This document shows, one piece after another, positions 15,674-23,833 of a stretch of 64,000 nucleotides of DNA. The notes beneath the pieces were generated by a model. The model did not search any database, had not been told where the DNA came from, and saw nothing but the letters and a program-made list of their open reading frames with translations. The position numbers were made by a program, and so were the translations under genes. Numbering within the stretch: the stretch's first letter is position 1; the number at the start of each line of letters is the position of its first letter. The DNA is from Demequina lutea (GTDB lineage Bacteria; Actinomycetota; Actinomycetes; Actinomycetales; Demequinaceae). The stretch is from contig NZ_JACBZO010000001.1 in the NCBI RefSeq assembly GCF_013409005.1, forward strand, positions 1,550,001 to 1,614,000, read 5' to 3'.

Positions 15674-15789
15674 GACTCGCCTCGCAGCGCGTCCCGCACC
15701 ATGATCACCGCGACCAGCAGCACGCACACAAGCAAAAAGCCGAGGAACACGAAAGGTTCGGCAACGGTCAGCCAGGCCTCAAAGTTCAC
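15670..15789 (-). CDS. phage single-span mini-protein (39 aa)
   Basis: Begins VNFEAWLTVAEPFVFLGFLL with a single membrane span and ends VRDALRGES. GTG 15789 overlaps the stop of the split gene, so its translation should depend on ribosomes finishing that gene. Function unknown. Confidence 0.58.
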   Translation of the reverse strand: MNFEAWLTVAEPFVFLGFLLVCVLLVAVIMVRDALRGES

Positions 15790-16112
15790 AGTTCCGCCGC
15801 CGTGGGTCGGCACCGATCGAACCATGCAGGGTCGTGCTCGCGGTATGCGGCGACCATCGTGAGGATGCCGACAGCGGCGCCGTCAGAGGCCCAGGCCCGC
15901 ACGATCTCGCGCTGTTGTGTGTGAGCCAGGATGGAGAATTCGTGGTGCGCGTGGCACTCAGGTGTGCCGACCTCGTTGACGACATCGGCGCCGCGATGGT
16001 GGCCCACGATCGCGCAAGGGACACAGGCTCTGGTCGTTACGTCAAGCGACGCATCCCACCTGGTAGCAGGCGCTTGGCTTGACTTTTCGGCCAAACGCCG
16101 ATAATGCACATT
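15786..16112 (-). pseudogene. body of the attP-spanning phage gene, separated from its start by integration
   Basis: From the attachment core this frame reads NVHYRRLAEKSSQAPATRWD and ends RPTAAEL. Joined to the segment at 7983-8028 it gives an uninterrupted 117-residue protein in the circular phage form. A putative metal cluster is visible: Cys39-x2-Cys42 (CVPC), then Cys62-His63-x-His65-His66 (CHAHH); no family is recognised. In the prophage the frame stays open into host DNA to 16238, but only rare starts (TTG 16094, GTG 16007) without ribosome sites are available, so the product is probably absent or shortened. The next seven genes depend on stop-start coupling starting here. Confidence 0.8.
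16094..16112. repeat. right attachment core (attR) of the prophage
   Basis: Identical to attL over 19 bp. On the phage side it is preceded by CCA (giving AAACGCC), and on the host side it continues ATGTCCGATAGG. Rejoining the host flanks gives arm ACGCCGATAA, spacer TGCACA and arm TTATGTCCGA, a 6-bp spacer between inverted arms as in dif sites. Confidence 0.85.
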
Positions 16113-16289
16113 ATGTCCGATAGGCGATAGCAACGCCCTCGAGACCGCGCTCCCCGCGTGAACGTGGAGTTCTTGGGTCTCGCTGTACAGCCACAATGAG
16201 AATGTTGCCCTGGAAGGACCCGGCCTACGTTGGCGCAACGACCCGGCCCGCGTTGTAGCAAGCCCCTCGTGGGTTCATCGGCCGTGGCG

Positions 16290-16763
16290 TCAACGGCGTC
16301 GGCCGATATGTGCGATGAGCGCGGTACGATCGGCTCCCGTGATGGCGAGCGCGCGCGGAACCGTGCCCAGCTCGGCCTGTAGCACCCCGAGCAGGAGATC
16401 GGTGGGCGTCTCCCCCGCCCGCCCACCCCTCCTTGCGATCTCGTGGCCGCGCTTCAATGCCGACTTCGCCGATGCTCCCCATTGTGGCGCGCGCGTGCGA
16501 CCGGATCTCGTTGCCCTTTCGGCGGTCAACGGCTCCACCCCGGCCGCCGCGAGGCTCGCCTGGCGCTCCTCACGGAGCGCGGCCTCTACACGGCCTCGGT
16601 CTAGCGCGACTGGCTTCAGGATTCTTGCCGTTTCATCGCAAGGGCCCGCCAGGACGAGAAGCAGGTGCTCGGCCTCTACCGTTCTAGCGTTCAACTCCGA
16701 AGCCAGTCCCCTCGCTTGCTTGGCCACGTCGCGCGTGCTCATGGGGGCAACGACTTCATGCAT
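16290..16763 (-). CDS. Clp repeat (N) domain protein
   Basis: A 157-residue protein with two ClpA/ClpC N-domain-type helical repeats: ARGLASELNARTVEAEHLLLVL in the first and ARRGGRAGETPTDLLLGVL in the second. It has no ATPase module, so it is a stand-alone N-domain protein that may act as an adaptor or substrate binder for Clp proteases. ATG 16763 has AGGAG upstream and overlaps the end of the HTH gene, with which it forms a two-gene operon. The first host gene right of the prophage. Confidence 0.85.
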   Translation of the reverse strand: MHEVVAPMSTRDVAKQARGLASELNARTVEAEHLLLVLAGPCDETARILKPVALDRGRVEAALREERQASLAAAGVEPLTAERATRSGRTRAPQWGASAKSALKRGHEIARRGGRAGETPTDLLLGVLQAELGTVPRALAITGADRTALIAHIGRRR

Positions 16764-16992
16764 GGCGTCTCCTGAGATCGATATCGGCGGCTATGAGCCT
16801 TGCGGAATGCTTCTTGTGCACTGCTTGACGTGTCACGCCGAGCGCCTCGGCAACCTCCGACCACGACCAGCCTGCTCGCATGGCGCGCTCGACGCCGGCA
16901 TCCTCGAGGGTGTCTGCCATGGTCCTCAGCGCGAGGACTGCTGCGAGGTCGTTGGCGATGTCACCCATCGGCTGTCGTTCGCGACTCGTCAT
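16756..16992 (-). CDS. small helix-turn-helix protein paired with Clp-N protein
   Basis: A 78-residue DNA-binding protein with a clear helix-turn-helix (WSWSEVAEALGVTRQAVHKKH). It overlaps the Clp-N gene downstream by eight bases. ATG 16992 lies six bases after a -10 hexamer, so the transcript may be leaderless; ATG 16968 is an alternative. A palindrome over the -10 suggests autoregulation. The pair resembles actinobacterial two-gene stress modules. Confidence 0.82.
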   Translation of the reverse strand: MTSRERQPMGDIANDLAAVLALRTMADTLEDAGVERAMRAGWSWSEVAEALGVTRQAVHKKHSARLIAADIDLRRRHA

Positions 16993-17041
16993 ATAAGCAA
17001 CTTATGTTGCCTATAGGGAATTGTCAACCCCAGTTGCTTAT
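16993..17041 (-). promoter_or_regulatory. promoter and palindromic operator of the HTH/Clp-N operon
   Basis: On the minus strand a consensus -35 TTGACA (17022-17027) is followed after 17 bases by TAAGTT (16999-17004) as -10. GCAAC-ATAA-GTTGC (16997-17010) is a palindrome over the -10, and a further half site GCAAC within AATAAGCAACT lies upstream of the -35. The first base of the ATG is where transcription would begin. Confidence 0.65.
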
Positions 17042-17106
17042 TTGTCACTGACGAGACGTTCGGCGGGAAGCCCTCTCCCCGACTCAAAGCCGTGCGACGC
17101 GGCGGA

Positions 17107-17436
17107 TCAGTTGCCGCCCCGGTGCTTGTCATCACGGCGTCCGAAGGTGGTGTCGAGCACATGCGTCAGCTTCTGCAGGGCGCCGCTCACCGCGGCGTCG
17201 ACGGTCGAGGCGTCATCGGAGACGAACTCGGGGTTCAAGCCCTCGGGGCGGGCCTCGAGCCGACAGCGAATGTCGTCGCCTGTGCTGCGACCGGCGCTGC
17301 CATCGGTGAGGTGAACCTCGACCCGGGTCAGGCGCGCCGCGAAGTGCTCGAGGGTTGACTCGACGAGCAACTCCATCTCCGCGATGGAATCCTCGGAGAG
17401 CGGGATGTTGTGACCGGTGTTGATGATGACCTTCAT
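17107..17436 (-). CDS. ribosome hibernation-promoting factor/RaiA-type protein (short form)
   Basis: A 109-residue protein starting MKVIINTGHNIPLSEDSIAE, with the beta-alpha pattern of the sigma-54-modulation/S30EA ribosome-binding domain (LEHFAARLTRVEVHLTD; CRLEARPEG; DAAVSGALQKLTHVLDTTFGRR). It lacks the C-terminal dimerisation domain of long HPF. It probably binds the decoding centre of idle ribosomes. ATG 17436 follows GGGAGA. The short form is often stress-induced in actinobacteria, fitting the neighbouring stress-type genes. Confidence 0.78.
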   Translation of the reverse strand: MKVIINTGHNIPLSEDSIAEMELLVESTLEHFAARLTRVEVHLTDGSAGRSTGDDIRCRLEARPEGLNPEFVSDDASTVDAAVSGALQKLTHVLDTTFGRRDDKHRGGN

Positions 17437-17581
17437 AGTCGTCTCCCTGCAATTGCGGACCACCGGGCGCTGCACTGCTCACAGAAGTGCGAGGTGCGCA
17501 GACTCGTGTGTGGTGTCCGTAACGTCCACCCTACGTCGGTAACCTGCGGGCACCCTCTTCGAGTGGTGTCGCTTCCTGCGC

Positions 17582-18136
17582 CTACGAGGCGAATTCCACA
17601 CCCGCGGCTGAGCCCACCGCGGCCACTCTCCCCGGCGCCGTTTGGTGTGCCCAGTACAAGTTCGTGTGGGCAATGACCTGGGCGGGCGGTGGCGCGCCCC
17701 ACGAACTGAGGTCTTCAGTCGTGTGTGCGTCGTGAACCAACGTGACGTCGTAGCCACGTGTAAAGGCCCCGTGAAGTGTGGAACGCACGCACGCATCCGT
17801 CTGCGCACCCGCGATCACGAGGCGTCCGATGCCGCGCTTCAAGAGCTCGTCTTCCAGGGTCGTGTCCTCGAATGCGTCGCCGTATCGCTTGTGAACCACG
17901 GGCTCGTCGGGCTGTTGAGACAACTCTGGGACGATCCGCCAGCCCTCGCTCCCCTGTGCCATGTCGGCATCGGAATGCTGCACCCAGAACACGGGAACCT
18001 GCGACTCACGGGCGCGCTCCACAAGCGTTCCTATTGAAGCGATCACGTTTGCGCGCTCATGCGCGGCCGCCATCACGTCCACCTGAACGTCGATGACGAC
18101 GACGGCGCTATGGGGTCGGTTGTCGAGGATAGTCAT
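17582..18136 (-). CDS. isochorismatase-family cysteine hydrolase
   Basis: A 184-residue alpha/beta hydrolase of the isochorismatase/nicotinamidase superfamily. The catalytic triad is recognisable as Asp16 (VVVIDVQ), Lys83 (VHKRYGDAF) and Cys116 (AQTDACVRST), with a cis-peptide region before the cysteine. The substrate cannot be told from sequence. ATG 18136 has GGGAGGC upstream; the frame is open further upstream but without a ribosome site. Confidence 0.88.
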   Translation of the reverse strand: MTILDNRPHSAVVVIDVQVDVMAAAHERANVIASIGTLVERARESQVPVFWVQHSDADMAQGSEGWRIVPELSQQPDEPVVHKRYGDAFEDTTLEDELLKRGIGRLVIAGAQTDACVRSTLHGAFTRGYDVTLVHDAHTTEDLSSWGAPPPAQVIAHTNLYWAHQTAPGRVAAVGSAAGVEFAS

Positions 18137-18204
18137 TTGGGGAGCCTCCCGTGTGCCGCGTGCGGTTCCACTGTATTGCCCAGGGCCGACACGACGATTG
18201 GGGC

Positions 18205-18702
18205 TCAGCTGATCGCGGCCTCGCTCAGTTCCAGCGCGACCGACTCGGCCCATGACTTGACCTCATCAAAGTCGCGGAAGTCCCCAAGCGGCGGGTCCAA
18301 GGCCCGAATGAGCGCTCGCTCACCAATGTTGAGCTTGTCAGGGTCGAGCGCTCCCGCGAAACGCTTGTGCTCGCGTGCACCAATCGCGTCGGCGATCGAG
18401 TAAGCCTCGTCCTTGGGCTGACCCTCGACAACGACGTTTTCCATGCCCACGGAGAAGGTCCACACATCACGCAGGCGAAGCGCCTCGCGGTGCTCCTTTG
18501 CTAGGGCGGATGCGTCCCGCCTCCACAGTCCCCCGTAGACGGCGGATCCGAGGATCACCGCGTCGAACGGCATGACCGAGCGAACATCGGCTGCATCTTG
18601 AAAGTCGACCTCGAAGCCTTGACCCTCCAGAGTCTCGGCAATCGTCTTCGCAACTGCGCGCGACGAACCGTACTTTGACCCCACTGCGACCAGAACCTTC
18701 AT
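18205..18702 (-). CDS. flavodoxin-domain protein (HemG-like)
   Basis: A 165-residue flavodoxin-fold protein. The FMN phosphate loop is VGSKYGSSRAVAKTIAE near the N-terminus, and VILGSAVYGGLW resembles the second FMN loop of HemG/menaquinone-linked flavodoxins. It may act as an FMN redox carrier; protoporphyrinogen oxidase activity is possible but not shown. ATG 18702 has a strong AGGAGG. Confidence 0.86.
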   Translation of the reverse strand: MKVLVAVGSKYGSSRAVAKTIAETLEGQGFEVDFQDAADVRSVMPFDAVILGSAVYGGLWRRDASALAKEHREALRLRDVWTFSVGMENVVVEGQPKDEAYSIADAIGAREHKRFAGALDPDKLNIGERALIRALDPPLGDFRDFDEVKSWAESVALELSEAAIS

Positions 18703-18819
18703 GACACACCTCCTTGCAACACATGGTCTCTCGACCTTCTTGCTGACCTCGGGGTCAAAGGTCCCGGGGTCCTAGATGATGGTGATTTACCTGCGACAAT
18801 GCGTGACATCGGTGGGTTG

Positions 18820-21800
18820 CTAGTTGGCGTCGATGACAAGCACGAGATCCCCGCCTTGAAGCGGCTCGGTGCCCAAAATTGCCAATCGAACCACTTTTCC
18901 GGAAACCGGCGCCGTGATCGATGCCTCCATCTTCATGGCCTCGATTGTCGCGACGCTCGCCCCAAGCTCGACCACATCTCCTACAGCCACCAACGGAGTG
19001 ACCGCGCCGGCGAATGGAGCACTGACCTCCCCGAGAATGTCCGGGTTGGCCTTCACGCGGGCATGCACCGTCACTTCCGCAGACAGGTCCATCACCTGTA
19101 CCGGTCGGATCTGTCCGTTGTAGTTGAACATGACCCAGCGAAGCCCATGATCGTCGGGCTCGCCGACGGCTTCGAGCGTCACGAGCATCGTGACACCTCG
19201 CTCCAGATGAATCGTGACCTCTTCCCCACTGCCGGGTGTCATGCCATACAGGTAGTGGTAGGTGTCGATGACCGAGATGTCGCCATACTTCTCGACAGCC
19301 TTATCGAAGTCCTCTGCGGGAGACGGGAAGAGCAAATGGTTGAGTGCGCGGCGCCGTGACGGGCCAGAGCCCGCAAGGAGTTCGCGGTCCGAGTCTGACA
19401 ACACCGTCATCTGACGCGTCGTGCCCCTGCCTTCGAGCGCCTTGGTGCGGAAGGGCTCCGGCCAACCGCCGGGAGGATCACCAAGCTCGCCCCTCAAGAA
19501 GGCGATGACGGAGTCGGGAACGTCGTAGGAACCGGGGTTTTCCGCAAAGTCGACAGGATCGGCACCCAGGCCCACGAGGTAGAGCGCAAGGTCGCCGACC
19601 ACCTTTGAGGACGGGGTGACCTTGACTAGGCGACCAAGAATGCGGTCGGCCGCGGCGTACATGTTCTCGATGTCCTCGAAGCGCTCCCCCAGCCCAAGCG
19701 ACAGCGCCTGTTGGCGAAGGTTGGACAGTTGACCGCCCGGAATTTCGTGGCGATACACGCGTCCCGTGGGACCGGGAAGTCCGGACTCGAACGGTGCATA
19801 TAGCCTGCGCACGGCCTCCCAATACGGCTCCAGGTCTGTCACGGCGTTGAGCGACAGCCCGGTGTCCCTCTCAGTGTGCTCGAGAGCGGCGACGAGCGCG
19901 GACATGGACGGCTGGGAGGTGGTGCCCGCCATTGCCGCATTCGCAACGTCGACGGCGTCTACCCCCGCCTCCGCCGCGGCCATGAGCGTGGCGAGTTGGC
20001 CGCCTGCAGTGTCGTGAGTGTGCAAATGCACGGGCACGTCGAAACGATCGCGGAGCGCTCGCACAAGCGTCCCGGCGGCGGCGGGCCTCAAGAGACCCGC
20101 CATGTCCTTGATCGCGAGCATGTGCACGCCTGCCGAGACCAGCTGGTCGGCGACCTTCAAGTAGTAGTCGAGGGTGTAAAGCTTCTCTGCGGGGTTGGTC
20201 AGGTCGGACGTGTAGCACAACGTGCCTTCGGCGACTGCGGTGCCGGTCTCGAGCACCGCGTCAATCGCGGGCCGCATCTGGTCGATGTCGTTGAGTGCAT
20301 CAAAGATTCTGAAGATGTCGACGCCCGTGGCGGCCGCCTCCTGGACGAAGGCATGAGCCACCTCGTCGGGATACGGCGTGTATCCAACGGTGTTGCGGCC
20401 CCTCAGGAGCATCTGAATAGGCACGTTGGGAAGGGCGTCGCGCAGCGCCTCCAAGCGAATCCATGGGTCCTCGCTCAGGAATCGCATCGACACGTCATAG
20501 GTGGCGCCGCCCCATGCCTCGACCGACAACAACTGAGGCGTAGTTCGCGCCACGTGGTCGGCGACAACGAGCATGTCGTACGTCCGCAGCCTCGTCGCAA
20601 GGAGGCTCTGGTGGGCGTCACGGAAGGTCGTTTCCGTGACGGCGAGTGCCTTCTGCGCTCTCAAGTCCGCAGCAAAGCGGGCGGGGCCTACGGCACGCAG
20701 GTGTTGGAGCGCGGCATCGGGAACCGGAGTCTTCGTATCGATCTTCGGAAGCTTGGCGGCAGTCCTGATCATCGGGGGCGGATCGCCGTTCGGCCGGTTG
20801 ATCGACACGAGGGCCAGGAACTCCATCAACTTGGTCGAACGCTCTTGGGATTGCGACGCCGAGACCAGGTCGGGGCGCTCCTCAATAAAGCGCGTCGAGA
20901 AATCACCCGCCAGGAACTCGGGGTCCTCAAGCACTGCCCTCAGGAATGGAATGTTATTGGCCACTCCCCTGATGCGGAATTCGGCGAGCGCGCGCCTTGC
21001 CCTACTCACCGCAGTCGGGAAGTCTCTTCCGCGGCACGTCAACTTCACGAGCATCGAATCGAAGTGACCGGTGACTCGGCCGCCGGCGAGGCCCGTCGCA
21101 CCGTCCAGGCGGACGCCCGCGCCTCCGGGGCTGCGGTAGGCGACAATGCGCCCCGTGTCAGGCTGGAAGCCGTTGGCGGGATCCTCGGTGGTGATCCTGG
21201 TCTGAATCGCGAAGCCGTTGGTGCGAATCTGGTCCTGGAAGATGCCGATCTCATCAAGGGTCTCCCCCGCCGCGATCCGCAATTGGGTGCCGACGAGGTC
21301 GATGTCAGTGACTTCCTCCGTCACCGTGTGCTCCACCTGGATGCGCGGGTTCATCTCGATGAAGACGTGCTTTCCGGCACGCTCACCCTCGGTATCAAGC
21401 AGGAATTCGACGGTTCCCGCGTTCACGTAGCCGATGCTCTTGGCGAAGGCCACGGCGTCCCTGCACATCGCCTCCCTGATGGCGGGATCCAGGTTGGGGG
21501 CGGGCGCGATCTCGATGACCTTTTGGTGGCGACGCTGGAGAGAGCAGTCGCGCTCGTACAGGTGCACGACGTTGCCCGTCGCGTCGGCGATGATCTGGAC
21601 CTCGATGTGGCGAGGCCGGATGACGGCCTGCTCCAGAAAGACGGTCGCGTCGCCGAATGCGGCCTCGGCCTCGCGCATGGCTGCCTGGAGGAAGCCCGGG
21701 AGGTCTGCTGCGGTTTCGACACGGCGCATTCCCCGTCCCCCACCGCCCGCTACTGCCTTGACGAACAAGGGGAAGCCGATGTCGGCGGCCTGAGAGATGA

Positions 21801-22230
21801 GCGACTCAACGTCGGTCCCCGGCTCGGTCGATGCGAGCACGGGGATTCCCGCCGCCTTGGCCATGTCGATTGCCGTCTTCTTGTTCCCTGACATTTCGAG
21901 AACGTGCGCGGGAGGGCCGATGAAGACGATGCCGTTGGCCTCGCAAGCGCGCGCCAGGTTGGGGTTTTCACTGAGGAAGCCGTAACCGGGGTAAATGGCA
22001 TCGGCGCCGGACAGTTTGGCGACACGGATCATCTCGTCGATGTCGAGGTACGCGCGTACGGGGTGATCTATCTCCCCGATCTGGTATGCCTCGTCAGCCT
22101 TCTGGCGGTGCTCGGAGAAGCGGTCCTCAAAGGGAAAGACCGCAACGGTCTTGGCCCCATGCTCGAATGCGGCGCGAAACGCTCGTACCGCGATCTCGGC
22201 GCGGTTGGCAACGAGGACCTTAGAAAACAT
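18820..22230 (-). CDS. pyc: pyruvate carboxylase
   Basis: A 1,136-residue biotin enzyme converting pyruvate to oxaloacetate with ATP and bicarbonate. Domains in order: biotin carboxylase (about 1-455, with GGGGRGMRRV and FIEMNPRIQVEHTVTEE), carboxyltransferase (about 530-800, with RDAHQSLLATR and the metal site HLHTHDTAGG), and a C-terminal biotinyl domain with the lysine of EAMKME at about 1100. The length is that of complete single-chain PYC. ATG 22230 has a purine-rich AAGGGAAG upstream. It is anaplerotic and would work with pyruvate phosphate dikinase (54316-57039) at the PEP-pyruvate-oxaloacetate node. Confidence 0.97.
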   Translation of the reverse strand: MFSKVLVANRAEIAVRAFRAAFEHGAKTVAVFPFEDRFSEHRQKADEAYQIGEIDHPVRAYLDIDEMIRVAKLSGADAIYPGYGFLSENPNLARACEANGIVFIGPPAHVLEMSGNKKTAIDMAKAAGIPVLASTEPGTDVESLISQAADIGFPLFVKAVAGGGGRGMRRVETAADLPGFLQAAMREAEAAFGDATVFLEQAVIRPRHIEVQIIADATGNVVHLYERDCSLQRRHQKVIEIAPAPNLDPAIREAMCRDAVAFAKSIGYVNAGTVEFLLDTEGERAGKHVFIEMNPRIQVEHTVTEEVTDIDLVGTQLRIAAGETLDEIGIFQDQIRTNGFAIQTRITTEDPANGFQPDTGRIVAYRSPGGAGVRLDGATGLAGGRVTGHFDSMLVKLTCRGRDFPTAVSRARRALAEFRIRGVANNIPFLRAVLEDPEFLAGDFSTRFIEERPDLVSASQSQERSTKLMEFLALVSINRPNGDPPPMIRTAAKLPKIDTKTPVPDAALQHLRAVGPARFAADLRAQKALAVTETTFRDAHQSLLATRLRTYDMLVVADHVARTTPQLLSVEAWGGATYDVSMRFLSEDPWIRLEALRDALPNVPIQMLLRGRNTVGYTPYPDEVAHAFVQEAAATGVDIFRIFDALNDIDQMRPAIDAVLETGTAVAEGTLCYTSDLTNPAEKLYTLDYYLKVADQLVSAGVHMLAIKDMAGLLRPAAAGTLVRALRDRFDVPVHLHTHDTAGGQLATLMAAAEAGVDAVDVANAAMAGTTSQPSMSALVAALEHTERDTGLSLNAVTDLEPYWEAVRRLYAPFESGLPGPTGRVYRHEIPGGQLSNLRQQALSLGLGERFEDIENMYAAADRILGRLVKVTPSSKVVGDLALYLVGLGADPVDFAENPGSYDVPDSVIAFLRGELGDPPGGWPEPFRTKALEGRGTTRQMTVLSDSDRELLAGSGPSRRRALNHLLFPSPAEDFDKAVEKYGDISVIDTYHYLYGMTPGSGEEVTIHLERGVTMLVTLEAVGEPDDHGLRWVMFNYNGQIRPVQVMDLSAEVTVHARVKANPDILGEVSAPFAGAVTPLVAVGDVVELGASVATIEAMKMEASITAPVSGKVVRLAILGTEPLQGGDLVLVIDAN

Positions 22231-22379
22231 TGACTTCCCTTCGACGGTGGCTTTATCTTGCCAGTTTTCCAAGGGCTCGTAGGCGCCTTTAGTGCAGGAC
22301 GTTGGGCCCAGGCCCCGCGACACTCCAAAACAGCGGCCGTGCTGGTGTCGCAATGGCGGGGCGGCGATCGCGACGAAAA

Positions 22380-22940
22380 CTAGCTGGCCGTGGCCTTCCT
22401 GGCCCTCAGCTCGGCAAGTTCGTCGACCACGGCGATGGTTGGCGGCTCGTGGCCTCGGTCGGATGGCAGCGTCGCGAGCGATCCTTCGAGCTCACGCCAC
22501 ACCTTGCCAAGAGCGATGCCAAACACACCCTGGCCGCCTTGAACAAGGTCGATCACTTGGTCATCCGACGTGCATTCATACACGGAAGCACCGTCGGACA
22601 TGAGGGTGATTCGGGACAAGTCATCGACGCCGCGTTCACGCAGGTGCTCCACCGCGGTACGAATCTGTTGCAGCGAGACTCCCGAGTCAAGGAGTCGCTT
22701 CACTACGCGCAGTACCAGGATGTCGCGGAAACCGTAGAGACGTTGAGTCCCTGAACCGGTCGCGGGGCGCACTGTGGGCTCTACCAGCCCGGTTCTGGCC
22801 CAATAGTCGAGTTGACGATACGTGATTCCGGCCGCTTTGCACGCGGACGTACCCCGGTATCCGGCGTTCTCGTCGAGGGGCGTCAGTCCGTCGTTGAACA
22901 GCACGCCTTGGTCGCGTGCCGGGAAGTCCGTGTCTGCCAT
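22380..22940 (-). CDS. MerR-family regulator (second MerR of the garA cluster)
   Basis: A 186-residue regulator with an N-terminal MerR helix-turn-helix (GITYRQLDYWARTGLVEP and YGFRDILVLRVVKRLLDSG) and a C-terminal part without metal-binding cysteine pairs. In many actinobacteria a garA gene is followed by two MerR genes (the Rv1828/Rv1830 arrangement of M. tuberculosis), and this one matches the second. A good AGGAGG precedes ATG 22940. The pyc gene lies downstream on the same strand, separated by 149 bases. Confidence 0.87.
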   Translation of the reverse strand: MADTDFPARDQGVLFNDGLTPLDENAGYRGTSACKAAGITYRQLDYWARTGLVEPTVRPATGSGTQRLYGFRDILVLRVVKRLLDSGVSLQQIRTAVEHLRERGVDDLSRITLMSDGASVYECTSDDQVIDLVQGGQGVFGIALGKVWRELEGSLATLPSDRGHEPPTIAVVDELAELRARKATAS

Positions 22941-23041
22941 GTCCCCTCCTTTACCTTCGACCTCAACGTTAGGGTTTCGCGACCCTCAAATCAACGACCA
23001 TCGCTATTCACGGTACCGCGTGTCGCTGCTTCGCCCCATGA

Positions 23042-23833
23042 TCAGGGGCGTGTCACTTCGGTGCGTCGCACAAACGCCGCGAATACGTCCGCTGCGGCAT
23101 CGAGTCGAGCGTGCCTGGAAGAGGTCGCATCCCGGTAATCGTCTTGGCGCTTGAGCGGTGCGGAAAGCACCTCCGCCGCCTCCACCTCGCGTTGAGCGAC
23201 TCTCGAAAGGGCCCGCAATTGTCGGACGTCCGCGCCCGCGGCGAGATAGTGCACACAGGCACCGAGAAGGGCAACATCGGACCTGTCGAAGCGACCAGGG
23301 GCCGATTGCTCGACGATGCCCTCGGAGGCCAGGAGGGCCATCATGTCCGCGGTCGCTCCTGTCAGGCGGGCCGCCTCCTCGATCGAGACGACATCGGACC
23401 GCTCGAAGCCGACGGCCGCGAGTGATAGCGCCTCGTGCGCCGCGCCCACGTCGAGAAGTTCCAGGCGTTCACGGATCACGCTGAGCGGCGCATAGGCGTC
23501 CCGTTGCTGACGGAGTACGTACCGCAAGCGCTCTACGTCCGCCGCCGAGTACAAGCGATAGCCCGCCGGGGTGCGTTGAGGCACCACGAGGCCCTGAGTG
23601 TCCAGGAAGCGAACCTTAGACGTCGTGAGCGAGGGGAAGTCATGCGAAAGGGCACCCATCACGTCGCCAACGCGCAGCGTCGGCTGATGAGACAACTGAT
23701 GGGGCCAATGCCCCTGTCGGGGCGCGTGCCCCAATTGCGGGGCCGCAGCTCCGAGGGATTCGCGCGGTGTGGGTTCTGCCACGACGAGGCTACTTGGCGG
23801 CGCCGGGATAAAAGGTGAGTCGGTACTTGCCAA
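23042..23833 (-). CDS. MerR-family regulator, FtsR/Rv1828-like
   Basis: A regulator with an N-terminal winged HTH (RVGDVMGALSHDFPSLTTSKVRFLDTQGLV) and a long C-terminal domain. That DNA-binding sequence and the position directly after garA fit the FtsR/Rv1828 group, which in corynebacteria regulates ftsZ. The start is uncertain: TTG 23833 overlaps garA by 44 bases, while GTG 23782 begins after the garA stop; neither has a clear ribosome site. The first 50 residues are low-complexity and unlike the family core. Confidence 0.82.
   Translation of the reverse strand: MASTDSPFIPAPPSSLVVAEPTPRESLGAAAPQLGHAPRQGHWPHQLSHQPTLRVGDVMGALSHDFPSLTTSKVRFLDTQGLVVPQRTPAGYRLYSAADVERLRYVLRQQRDAYAPLSVIRERLELLDVGAAHEALSLAAVGFERSDVVSIEEAARLTGATADMMALLASEGIVEQSAPGRFDRSDVALLGACVHYLAAGADVRQLRALSRVAQREVEAAEVLSAPLKRQDDYRDATSSRHARLDAAADVFAAFVRRTEVTRP

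Larger units (their letters stand above)
7983..16093 (-). mobile_element. integrated filamentous phage (inovirus) prophage, 8,111 bp, dif-type integration
   Basis: The element lies between two identical 19-bp copies of AACGCCGATAATGCACATT (7983-8001 and 16094-16112). Inside are inovirus hallmarks on one strand: a Zot/pI-type ATPase with Walker A and B, a secreted pIII-like adsorption protein with a C-terminal anchor, a short major coat protein, a string of single-span mini-proteins, an HUH rolling-circle Rep and a small ssDNA-binding-type protein. No integrase, portal, terminase or secretin is present. The core sits in a dif-like sequence, so integration by host XerC/XerD is inferred. The genome size is in the usual inovirus range. 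Confidence 0.9.

Noticed and set aside
15779..16024. An 81-codon minus-strand ORF overlapping the split gene in another frame
   Set aside because: Ser/Arg/Thr-rich shadow; the frame with the Cys/His cluster joins perfectly to the left-end start.
19876..21891. 671-codon plus-strand ORF inside the pyruvate carboxylase region
   Set aside because: It is antisense to the clearly homologous biotin carboxylase and carboxyltransferase frames, and long opposite-strand ORFs are common in high-GC genes.
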